From positions 616,508-629,071 of the forward strand of contig NW_008705582.1 of the NCBI RefSeq assembly GCF_000186865.1: a DNA stretch of 12,564 bases, read 5' to 3'. This document shows positions 1-7,430 of the stretch, piece by piece. Every line of letters begins with the position of its first letter. The first letter of the stretch is position 1. The notes under the pieces were generated by a model. The model was not told the origin of the DNA, made no database searches, and worked only from the letters and a program-made list of their open reading frames with translations. This stretch comes from Aureococcus anophagefferens. Taxonomy: Eukaryota > Sar > Pelagophyceae > Pelagomonadales > Pelagomonadaceae. The position numbers and the translations under genes are program-made.

Positions 1-1
1 T

Positions 2-702
2 CGCATGGCGTATGAATTGTGTCATACTAACGATTCGGTTCCGCGTTCATCCTTCATGGATGATTGCAGAAGCGAGTTAGATTTCACCCCGACCCACCAA
101 AAGCCCTTTGAGGTGTTGGTCTCTATGGTATATGGACTTATGGATGGTTCATTAGATGCTTCTTGTTTTGAAGATGGATCACGCTGTATCTTGGGAATTG
201 AAGCTCATGAAGTCTTCTCTGTGGATAAGCTTATAGTCCAAGTCCTGAAGCAGCTGCAACTCATCATCCATGATACTGCAAGCTGCAAATTTATTGCGTT
301 GTGGCAACTAGAAAGAGAGCGGAGACGTGTTGATTCATCAGCTAGAACTCCAATAGGTGAAACTTCCCATCAATGTCTGATACAACTGCAGCGTCCGTCA
401 TGACAAACCAGAATTATTTCTGAGCTGACAGGTATTGAAACTCGTGGACGGCAAGTTCTTCAATGGCTCGGGAGAGCACAATACCCCGCGTCCTTGCTTC
501 TTTGTTCATCAGCGGGAAAGGCCGGTTTAGGACTCCGACCCTTTATATGTTGTCAAGTATTGCGTTGAAGAAAAAACTACTGACACTTTTAGTGTCAGGT
601 CGCATCAGCGGTGTTGAATGCAAGGAGGCCCCTCAAGCGTACTATTCAATCAGGTATCTCGGTTGCAAGCACTCTGATGAAATTGGTGCCACCGCCGCTT
701 GA
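2..702 (+). CDS. SIN3: SIN3 co-repressor, C-terminal part (5' end outside window)
   Basis: SIN3 is the scaffold of the Sin3/histone-deacetylase complex, which represses transcription in the nucleus. Reading from position 2, the frame open to 403 gives a clear Sin3 C-terminal region: a block like FEVLVSMVYGLMDGSLD, then FEDGSRCILGI, then FSVDKLIVQVLKQLQ, then ALWQLERER. These match the family pattern of an L-x-D-G-x-I/L-D segment, an FED-x-R segment and the DKLI..KQLQ helix. The frame closes at 401-403. A second part is open in another frame from 432 to 524 (ending in FFVHQRERP), and joins 592-702 (GVECKEAPQAYYSIRYLG) if 525-591 is removed as a 67-bp GT..AG intron with a TACTGAC branch-like site. 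Both resemble the FLRRN and NGLECK ends of Sin3 proteins. I cannot place the first intron with certainty (329-431 is the only phase-consistent GT..AG choice I found). The paired amphipathic helix domains lie upstream of the window. Family call firm; 3' structure uncertain. Confidence 0.8.
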
Positions 703-949
703 CTGGGCGGCGCAAGGCCAGGGCGGCCGCTGAGTTCCCCGCTGCTGGGTTTCCTACAGTTCTCAGAGGGTGGGTACGACCGCTGGATACGACAAACCCA
801 ACCCCCTGAGCTCACGCCTTGCCCAGGCTCCTCAGCGCGCGATTAAGCGCCCCAGCGCGGGTCCGTGGGGTGGCGGCGGGTCGAACGCGGGAAATTCGAC
901 GCGTTCTAGTTTTGGGGCTGCCTCATAAAGAGTAATGTAGGGGGGTAGG
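703..949. other. GC-rich spacer after SIN3
   Basis: No gene is recognisable here. A short hairpin (CGCCGC / GCGGCG around an 8-base loop, about 691-711) sits at the SIN3 stop codon. The block contains several imperfect inverted repeats, and it ends in the dispersed repeat copy at 872-918. Open frames across it are low-complexity and not supported. Confidence 0.5.
872..918 (+). repeat. Dispersed repeat, copy 1
   Basis: The stretch with CGCGGGAA, then CGACGCG, then TTCTAGTTTTGGGGC (core 886-918) aligns with 7720-7752, which has CGCGGGAA, CGGCGC and TTTCTAGTTTGGG in the same order and spacing within 1-2 bases. Both copies are preceded by a GGCGGG run. Both lie on the + strand in GC-rich DNA downstream of a + strand gene (SIN3 here, B56 for copy 2). 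The elements' full extent is not visible from two copies. Confidence 0.5.
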
Positions 950-1290
950 ACGGTCCTGTTTCTGGGGACCGCCCGGGGACCGCCCGGGGACCGGCCAGGG
1001 ACCGGCCGTGGGACCGCCGGGACGAGCTCCGCGGGACCGCCGGCACGGCAGCGCGGCGGTCCTCGGCGGCCGGTCCGGCGGCCGGTCCCCGGCCGGTCCC
1101 CGCGGGACCGCCCGGGGACCGCCGCCGGCGGCGGTTCGGGCGGTCCTGGAGGTGGCGGTCCTGGGGCGGTCCTGGGGCGGTCCTGGGGCGGTCCGCGGCG
1201 GTCCTGCGGGGACCGCCGCCGCGGCGGCGGTTCGCGCGGTCCTGGAGGTGGCAGTCCTGGGCGTGGTCCTGGGCGCGGTCCTGGGCGGTC
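950..1290. repeat. GGACC/GGTCC-rich complex repeat block
   Basis: The 5' half is rich in GGACCGCC and GGACCGGCC, and the 3' half in the complement GGTCCTGG and GCGGTCC, so the block can fold on itself. A tandem duplication with 96-bp period is visible: the segment starting at 1131 (GCGGTTCGGGCGGTCCTGGA) recurs at 1227 with a few changes. Inside each unit a GGTCCTGGGGC-type decamer is repeated three or four times in a row. Long open frames on both strands here encode only Pro/Arg/Gly/Ala-rich low-complexity sequence and are not genes. Confidence 0.75.
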
Positions 1291-1415
1291 CGCGGTGGTC
1301 CCGGGCCTCGATTTTTCTCGTCGCAGGACCGGCGGTCCAGGACCGCCAGGACCGCCGGTCCTGCGACGAAAAAAGGAGACTCCCGAGGCCCGAGACTATC
1401 GGGACCGCCGCGGAC
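1288..1415. repeat. 128-bp foldback palindrome
   Basis: Three nested arm pairs are visible. The outer pair is 1288-1303 with 1400-1415 (15 of 16 bases). The middle pair is 1302-1310 with 1384-1392 (9 of 9). The inner pair is 1318-1338 with 1349-1369 (21 of 21) around a 10-base loop, with a T-run facing an A-run outside the inner arms (1312-1316 and 1370-1374). The 3' half has about 7 extra bases between the outer and middle arms. I found no flanking target-site duplication, so it may be a foldback element, a hairpin of the neighbouring repeat block, or both. Confidence 0.75.
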
Positions 1416-1488
1416 AGTAAGGCCAAGTGGACGGAAACATATTGTACTGCCGTAAATGCAATTTTGAAACTTCTTCAGCCCGTATGAT

Positions 1489-3708
1489 ATGATTTGGCCG
1501 CATCTATCTGCGACTGGAGAGACATCGCCTTCGCCTCGGGGGTCTTTCGAGCTAAGCGAGTCCCTGAATGTGAGCACCTCTCCGCAGGAAACGAAGCAAC
1601 CAGCTGTGTCCCGCACGCCGAAATCGTTGAGCGTTCGGCTGTTGGGACAAAGTGTTTCATCTGTGGCGTCTGCAGATAGTGTGGAGTCCTCCTTAAGGCG
1701 AAGTGTGACCTTCTCTGAGCAGCAGGGAGTCCGGCTGGAGTCGGGGAGCGGTTCACTAGCACCGGGCGATGACTTGCCTCCTGAAATTCCAAGTGATGGA
1801 GAATACAGTGAGGACTTTGACGATGGGCCAATTGATAGTGTTCTTGCAAATAGTACTTCTTACGCCGAGGACTTTGAAGATAGTGTGGGCGGAACTGCTA
1901 CCTCGAGGAGCCAAGCTCACGGTGCACCAAGCCTTACACTGCGGGAAGTAACCGAAATTGGATCTAATATGCACATTTCGAATGCGGGTGCATCCGATGC
2001 TGCATATAGCAATGACTTTGAGCAGTCTGTCTCAAAAAGTCGGCAGAGCATTGGTAGTACTATCCCACGAGAGCCAGCCAGTACTGAGATTGATGGGCTT
2101 CTCGGAAAGCTTGCATCAGAAAGCTCCTTGCCAGCCCAGGTATCCGAGATTAGGCATGGAATCATGAACATTTCTCGTGCCTTGAGGCGGGTGGGCAACC
2201 ACGCTTCGAAGCAGCTAAATGATGCAAACGCCAATGCCTTGGTGCAAATTGGACTTCAACTTGAATGGAAACTTGAACAACTCGAAGCAGAACTCTTGAG
2301 TAGAGAAAGACAAAGAAGGCTAGAAGTGCGCGCGATGCAGGAAGAGAAACGCGCCGCAAGGACGCGTGCAGATCTGTGTTGAATGCGAGAAACTTCGTTC
2401 GTGCGCGTTGGGAATACATGCATACCTGTAGGCGCAGATGCTCGCCGAGCAGAGCACCAACGAAAACTGGAGAATTCAGAGCAACGTGCGAGTATGTCTG
2501 AGTGTAAATTGACTAATACCAGGCAGAAATTATCTGACGTAGAAGCCTGTCTGAAACAAGCCACAGCTTCACTGGATCAGGCAAAGGATGTTCGTTTGAA
2601 CCTTCAGAAGTCAGCTGTGCTGCGGGATGGAGAGATTTTAGAGCTCAAGGCAAGATCTTCGATGATTGCTGCCGAGTCTGGAGTTGCAATCAAGGAACTA
2701 ATGATTAAGCTCGGGGCCAGCGAAGAGGCTCGTAAGACCGACAGAATGCGCCGGAAGCTTGAAGTTGGAGTATTGCGAGATGCGTTCGAGGCCAAGGAGA
2801 ATCGTCTGATTGAGGATATGGCAAGGGTGCCTGATTTTGAGAACCGGAAGCTCGCCTTTGAGAACAACAGGTTGCATGAGATGCGGCGTGCGCTTGAGGG
2901 AGAAAAGCTTGACGTCGAGCGGTGCAGATCCACGATGCAAAACGACAATGATGCCCGAGAAAAACGTTTTGAGCACGAGCGTCTTCGTATCTTGCACCAG
3001 AACAGTCAGGAGCTTACTGCGGGTCGAGCGAATCTAAACGCCTGTCGCCGCATCGATGAAGAAGCAAATCGAGTAGAAAAGGAACGGCTAGTTTGCTTGA
3101 AATTGGCGCTTGATTCGGAGAGAGCGTCAATCGCGAGAGACCGATCTACGTTGGATGTGGAGCGTTCAAAGCTGGACGCGGAGCGCACAGAATTCCGCGC
3201 TATGTATTCCATACTTGAACCTCGATTCAGGGATGCTGATAGTCTCGAACATCGCGCCGCCCAGCGCGAAAAGGCAGCCACCAAGGCGGAGAATGACGCC
3301 CGTGCAGCCGCGGCAGTGGTGAAGCTCGATAAATTAGATTTGGACGAGCGTGAGGCTGCGGCAAGTGAGGCTGACCAGGCAGTCGTCAGAGCCACCCAGC
3401 GCGCGGAGCAAATGATGAGATTTGCGTGTACGCATCTCGCCCTAATCAAGCAAAAGGCCATCCAAGTCGAGCAGTCAAAATATGTGATCTCTCAACAGCA
3501 GTTTGCTCTCGCCAGGCAGGTAATTGCGGTGCGAAGAGCTGTCAGTACTATTAAAAGAGCCCCCACAGACAGTGGCGGATTCATTCGCGCCTACGAGCTC
3601 CTTGAGATCGTCCAAAATCAGCTTGTACTTCCGTACACATCACACCAAAATGCAATGGTCATCAATGAACTCAAGAACCACACCAATGTTCTCGCACGTC
3701 CGAGATGA
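1489..3708 (+). CDS. Coiled-coil protein with three Y-x-x-D-F motifs, possibly centriolar/basal-body
   Basis: The ATG at 1489 opens a frame to an in-frame TGA at 2380-2382, and the same frame continues to 3706-3708. The coiled-coil character is the same on both sides of the TGA. The intervening sequence is not helical, and a GT..AG intron at 2378-2431 (54 bp) or 2378-2437 (60 bp) removes the stop and keeps the frame, giving about 721 or 719 residues. Residues 1-200 are Ser-rich and disordered, with three acidic motifs: YSEDFD (106-111), YAEDFE (125-130) and YSNDFE (173-178). From about residue 255 almost to the end it is charged heptad-like coiled coil with many E-R-x-x-L/D-x-E-R repeats. YSEDFE-type motifs next to long coiled coils occur in several centrosomal and ciliary proteins, and the C-terminal region loosely recalls FBF1; I infer a cytoskeletal role but cannot name an orthologue. 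Alternatives are two separate genes or stop readthrough. Confidence 0.75.
2378..2431 (+). other. Probable micro-intron in coiled-coil gene
   Basis: The 54-bp segment starts GTTGAATG and ends ACCTGTAG. Removing it deletes the TGA and joins ...RTRADLC to ADARRAEHQRKLE with the coiled coil uninterrupted. A second acceptor at 2436-2437 gives a 60-bp alternative, also in frame. The length fits the 56-86 bp introns of the B56 gene. Confidence 0.6.
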
Positions 3709-4275
3709 CACCGCACAGTTGGAGGGCCTATTGTGTGACTCAAACCCCACCGGCCCTCTCTCTGCGGGGTGAGCTCCGTGGCTGCTCGAGGCTGCATTGC
3801 AGGGTGGTTCTGAAAAACGGCAGGCTGAAGATTGTCGCGCCCAACGGCCAGTCTCGCCCAGTTCACTTGTGGCTCCGTTCGCGATCTACCCCCCGGGGTT
3901 CCTGGCATCAATTCTGTAGCGTCCCCACTGGGCCCCCCTTTGCGTCCGTCGGGCCCATGGGGTCCCTGGGGTGTGGACAGGGCCCGCTTTCGGTTCCGGA
4001 AGCACGTTGCTCCCGGCGGGGGTACTCCTGGGAGGCCGTTCCAGTACGTGTTTGGGCCGGCGCGGCGCCGCTCGGGCCGCCCTAGGCGCGCCGGTTCGTG
4101 TGCTCCGGTGCCCCACGCGCGCCCGTTGCTACCATGATAAACGGCGACTATCGAGGTCAGAACGCGAGTGTGATTAAGCACAGTCAAAGTGCGCTTGGCG
4201 ATAGGCCAGCTACCTAGGGAGCCTACATTCCGCTCCTTGGGCTAAGCTACCTACGGGAATGAGCATACTAGTAGG
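3709..4275. other. GC-rich convergent spacer with hairpins
   Basis: No gene is supported between the + strand coiled-coil gene and the - strand gene ending at 4276. GC-rich runs contain hairpins, for example CCGGCGCG (4057-4064) with CGCGCCGG (4087-4094). Near the 3' end a 9-bp direct repeat AGCTACCTA (4208-4216 and 4245-4253) brackets an imperfect hairpin with GGGAGC / GCTCC arms. The 189-residue open frame on the - strand here is Pro/Gly/Arg-rich without domain features. Confidence 0.5.
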
Positions 4276-4653
4276 TCAAATTCCACTATGCTTAGTTAAC
4301 TGACCATATTCTCTGGAGGCTTGGGTCATTAGTGTAGTAACATTTCGAGCTGTGAATTGTCTCTTGTGGAAATTGATTGCCCTAGCGTGCAGCATATCAA
4401 TATGTTTCTCTCTTTCAAATTCAGGTCCCATCTTATCTTGCATAATACTGACCATTCGCTCCAGAGCGGTTACCCAATGCAACACGCAACCACCTGTCAA
4501 AATGTCATAGTCAAGACTTAGAAGTTGATTCATGAGGCCTTCCAGCTCCTTGTCGGTGCCGACGGCATCGGCACCTATGGTTGCTTTCTGCATCCACTGA
4601 AAGACGCCATTTGAGACTTCTTCCTGTCCGAGATGTTTTTCAAGTAGCTCGTA
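4276..4653 (-). CDS. Unrecognised helical protein, likely a 3' exon
   Basis: I do not recognise this product. The - strand frame is open from 4686 to the stop at 4276-4278. A strong 3' splice site (ACTAAC branch-like site followed by CTACAG) ends at 4654, so the exon probably starts at 4653 with YELLEKHLGQEEVSNGVFQW and encodes 125 residues; an ATG at 4593 is the alternative start. The protein is mostly amphipathic helix, with DKELEGLMNQLLSLDYD in the middle and MGPEFEREKHIDMLHARA near the end, and has no obvious metal or catalytic motif. Codon use is mixed, like the conserved genes here. A GTGAGC donor at 4827 in the same phase would splice it to the upstream GC-rich open frame (174-bp intron), making both one gene. 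Confidence 0.5.
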   Translation of the reverse strand, partial: YELLEKHLGQEEVSNGVFQWMQKATIGADAVGTDKELEGLMNQLLSLDYDILTGGCVLHWVTALERMVSIMQDKMGPEFEREKHIDMLHARAINFHKRQFTARNVTTLMTQASREYGQLTKHSGI

Positions 4654-4686
4654 CTGTAGGTTAGTTGAGCTGAGCCTGCTTGGCAG

Positions 4687-5466
4687 TCACTCCTTCAGTT
4701 CCGAATCGCTGTCTATAAGACTTGAAACTGGATTAGAATGAATTAAGGAAGGGAAGGGAAAACTAGCAGGATACGCAGTAGGAGCGCAGTGGGGTAAGGT
4801 GCACTGCAACATCAAGATGCAGCTCACTGAAGATGAAGGTAGAAATCTCTCTGTCTCTCTAGTCATGGCGTAGGTCACGAGCACGATGATGAGGGGCAGG
4901 ATCTTGAAGGAGATCACCGGCGCCAGCGCGCGGATCTCGGTGAGCGCCTCCTTGAGGATCGCCGGTCGCTTGATGCCCTGGCCCGTGCCGCCGGTGCCGC
5001 CGGACGTCTTGCGCTTCGCCCGCTTGTCGTCGGCGCGCTTCGCCGCGTGCTCCTCCTCCTTGCCGGCCTTCTTCAGCGCCTTGAGCTCCTCGCGGCTGTC
5101 CTCGAGCGTCTCGAGGCGGCGGCCGTCGACGACGCGCGCGTGCTTCCCGAACGTCTCCCGGACGCAGGCGTGGCTCTTGTCGACGATGACGGTGTAGCTG
5201 TCGCCGTAGTCGATGGCGCGGCCGGGGAACTCCTCCGCCGCACGGCGCAGGAGGCCGGGCAGCTGCCGGAGCAGCGAGAGGGAGCCGACTTCAGTCTCGA
5301 AGGAGAGCTCCGGGTACTCGGCGCCGAAGAACGCCTCGACCGAGACTTTGACGTCCCCGCGGCTCGCCATGGAGCACGCGCATACCGGGGAGGCCAGCCA
5401 CAGCGACCAGACGCGCCCGACCTTCTGCGCGGCGTTGAGGCGCTCACCGAGCTCGCCGCGGAGCAT
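4687..5466 (-). CDS. Unrecognised protein encoded by a GC3-saturated island
   Basis: I do not recognise this product. The first ATG in the open frame is at 5466, and a second at 5370 begins MASRGDVKVSVEAFF. The frame runs to a TGA at 4687-4689. From about 5500 to 4876 nearly every codon ends in G or C, unlike the flanking genes; then composition drops sharply and the frame continues through ordinary DNA, so the last 60 or so residues may be intron read-through. Visible parts are a globular N-terminal half (EYPELSFETEVGSLSLLRQL, then GDSYTVIVDKSHACVRETFG), a highly charged Lys/Glu/Ala linker, a Gly-Thr-rich stretch (SGGTGGTGQG), and a hydrophobic segment SFKILPLIIVLVTYA that could be a membrane anchor. 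Splicing at 4827/4653 to the downstream exon is in phase. The gene start lies about 70 bp from the divergent B56 start. It could be a native gene or inserted foreign or mobile DNA. Confidence 0.5.
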   Translation of the reverse strand: MLRGELGERLNAAQKVGRVWSLWLASPVCACSMASRGDVKVSVEAFFGAEYPELSFETEVGSLSLLRQLPGLLRRAAEEFPGRAIDYGDSYTVIVDKSHACVRETFGKHARVVDGRRLETLEDSREELKALKKAGKEEEHAAKRADDKRAKRKTSGGTGGTGQGIKRPAILKEALTEIRALAPVISFKILPLIIVLVTYAMTRETERFLPSSSVSCILMLQCTLPHCAPTAYPASFPFPSLIHSNPVSSLIDSDSELKE

Positions 5467-5510
5467 CGTGGCCGGCCTTGAGGACAAGGAATCCGGGCCG
5501 CTACGCCAGT

Positions 5511-5525
5511 AGTATATATATTTAT
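5511..5525 (+). promoter_or_regulatory. TATA-like tract in divergent promoter
   Basis: An A/T run (AGTATATATATTTAT) is the only A/T-rich stretch between the divergent start codons at 5466 and 5535 and ends 10 bases before the B56 ATG. It could be a TATA element for either gene or, being so close to the ATG, part of a very short leader. No transcript data support it. Confidence 0.3.
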
Positions 5526-5534
5526 CAGCGGCGG

Positions 5535-7430
5535 ATGAGCAGCGCTCGGATGGTCAACCTTTTCAGCACAGGAGCTAAAAAGAAAAAAGAGGTCACAGTC
5601 GACGACTCACAAGCCACACGTCCACAGGGGAACACACCAGCTGTGCCCGCCGTGCGAAAGGGTGTTTCCTCCGGAAAGCAAGTTACACCCAAAGAGATGG
5701 ACGAGCTGCCGCAATTACGTGATTATCCGGCCGCAAAGTCTTGGTCATCGTCCCAAATTTGTACTCTTACAAACGCTCTGAGGCAGGTCGAAACGTTGAT
5801 ATTTTGGTCCACGTAGGCGCGAAGCCCTTTTTGATCAAAAGCTTGAATTGTGTTCCTATGTATTCAATTTTGAGGATGTGAGTGGTTTAATCGCGTGTGC
5901 CTACTTTAGTCCATTGAACGAACTTCCTTCAAAATCTCGCCAGGCAACATCGATGAAAAAAGAGAAGGAAGTCAAACGACAGACATTGCTTGAGCTTGTT
6001 GATTATGTGAATACATCAGCTGGTCAAAAGATTTTTACGGAGCCATCAATGCCCGTCATATTGGCCGCGTAGTTGCGGCCAGGCCTGAACTCGTCTCGGT
6101 TGCTAGAAAAGTTGTTCTCCTAGGCAATTATGAACTGCGTGCGTGCAAACATTTGTCGATCATTACCTCCACAAACAGAAGACTACGACCCCGAGGAAGA
6201 TGAACCGGTGCTTGAACCCTCCTGGCCGCACTTGCAAGTGGTTTACGAGTTTTTTCTGCGCTTTGTCGTGTCATCTGAAGTCAATGCCAAAGTTGCCAAG
6301 AAGTATGTCGATGCAAACTTTTGCTACCGTGTGACTGCGCTGTTTATTGAAGCCAAAGTGATAAATTGTGATGCTTGTGAGTAGGTCTCATAGAACTTTT
6401 CGACTCCGAAGATCCTCGAGAACGAGATTATCTAAAAACAATTTTACATCGAATCTATGGCAAGTTTATGAGCCACCGGTCATTTATCCGAAAAACGATA
6501 TCGAATGTGTTTTATCGCTTTGTTTACGAGACCGAGCGGCACAATGGTGTCGGCGAGCTACTCGAGATTCTAGGATCCATCATCAATGGCTTTGCGATCC
6601 CACTAAAGCGCGAGCATCTGCAGTTCCTACAATGTGCACTGATTCCACTCCACATACCCAAATGTGTCACCCTTTATCATCAGCAACTCTCCTATTGCGT
6701 GATTCAATTTGTTGAAAAAGACCCAGATACCGCAGTTCCTATCTTAAATGGTCTGATTCGATATTGGCCTTGGTCATCTTCGGCAAAACAAGTGCTCGTT
6801 ATGAACGAACTTGAAGAGATCCTCGAGCTTCTTGGCCATGAGCCACTGCTCCTCGTTCGCAACGCACTGTTTGAGCTTGTCTGACTCCCGTGTACAATAT
6901 GTATGTATTCCATAAAGATAATGTGTCACTAATGTCTTAGATTCGCAAATGTCTCTCCTCTGAACATTTCCAGGCTCACATCAGAGCCTAGGAATGGCAG
7001 AAGTTCTGCTGTTGTGAATTTTGGCCTCTCCCCACTTAAGTCATAACTTACTGCCATAGGTCACCGAACGTACCCTCTTCCTGTGGAACAATGATCAACT
7101 AATTAATCACGGCTGCCTTTCCAAGCAGCATGCTCCAACCTTGCTACCGATCATTTACACAGCTTTGGTCGAAAAATCCGAGAAACACTGGAACGCCACC
7201 GTCGAGGGTCTTGTATTAGTCAGCGCGTCAAACAGGATGTGCCCGAAGTATTATGTTTAACTGCTCAGGCAACGAACGTACTGAAAGTCTACCAAGACTT
7301 CGACATGAAGACGTACAACGCCTGCAAAGAGCGTGCCGAAGAAGACGCTGCGATGAAGATCGAGATTGAAGCTACAACGCAGGCGCGATGGGAACAAATT
7401 CATGCCCTTGCGAGCAAGATGCAAGCCTAA
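5535..7430 (+). CDS. PPP2R5: PP2A regulatory subunit B56 (B'), complete, eight exons
   Basis: B56 is the HEAT-like-repeat subunit that binds the PP2A scaffold/catalytic core and recruits substrates through LxxIxE motifs. Exons that rejoin in frame: 5535-5737, 5817-5877, 5944-6054, 6124-6328, 6385-6878, 6941-6973, 7060-7212, 7269-7430, giving 473 residues, a normal length. A Lys-rich disordered N-terminus (1-60) is followed by the conserved core: [22 protein letters not shown] (147-153), [13 protein letters not shown] (159 onward), [20 protein letters not shown] (215-221, which in human B56 contributes to the LxxIxE pocket), [48 protein letters not shown] helix, [23 protein letters not shown], and a charged C-terminal helix. 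Introns are 56-86 bp with weak GT donors; the sixth (6974-7059) starts with GC. The first donor could also be 5744. The short open frames between stops are exons, not pseudogene pieces, since every join restores conserved sequence. Confidence 0.95.
6974..7059 (+). other. GC-AG intron in B56 gene
   Basis: Conserved sequence runs CLSSEHFQ up to 6973 and resumes [11 protein letters not shown] at 7060, exactly where B56 proteins are contiguous. The intervening 86 bp starts GCTCAC and ends CCATAG. No GT lies between 6973 and the in-frame TAG, so either a GC donor is used or the base at 6975 is an error or mutation. Confidence 0.7.

Noticed and set aside
906..1616. Long - strand open frame (236 residues) and overlapping + and - strand frames over 923-1487
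   Set aside because: They are Pro/Arg/Gly/Ala-rich translations of the GGACC/GGTCC repeat block, open on both strands because of GC content, with no domain pattern.
3006..3461. 151-residue - strand frame inside the coiled-coil gene
   Set aside because: Ser/Ala/Arg-rich antisense shadow of a charged coiled coil.
3618..4187. 189-residue - strand open frame after the coiled-coil gene
   Set aside because: Low-complexity, Pro/Gly/Arg-rich, and partly overlaps the 3' coding end of the real gene. Composition explains it.
4208..4253. AGCTACCTA direct repeat as a target-site duplication
   Set aside because: The 28 bases between the copies lack terminal inverted repeats and are too short for a transposon.
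5047..5481. 144-residue + strand and 124-residue - strand frames overlapping the GC-rich island
   Set aside because: Alternate-frame shadows. The chosen - strand frame has G/C at nearly all third positions, as expected for the true frame.
5535..7430. B56 as a pseudogene broken by stops and frameshifts
   Set aside because: All seven breaks are explained by short introns whose removal restores conserved B56 sequence exactly.
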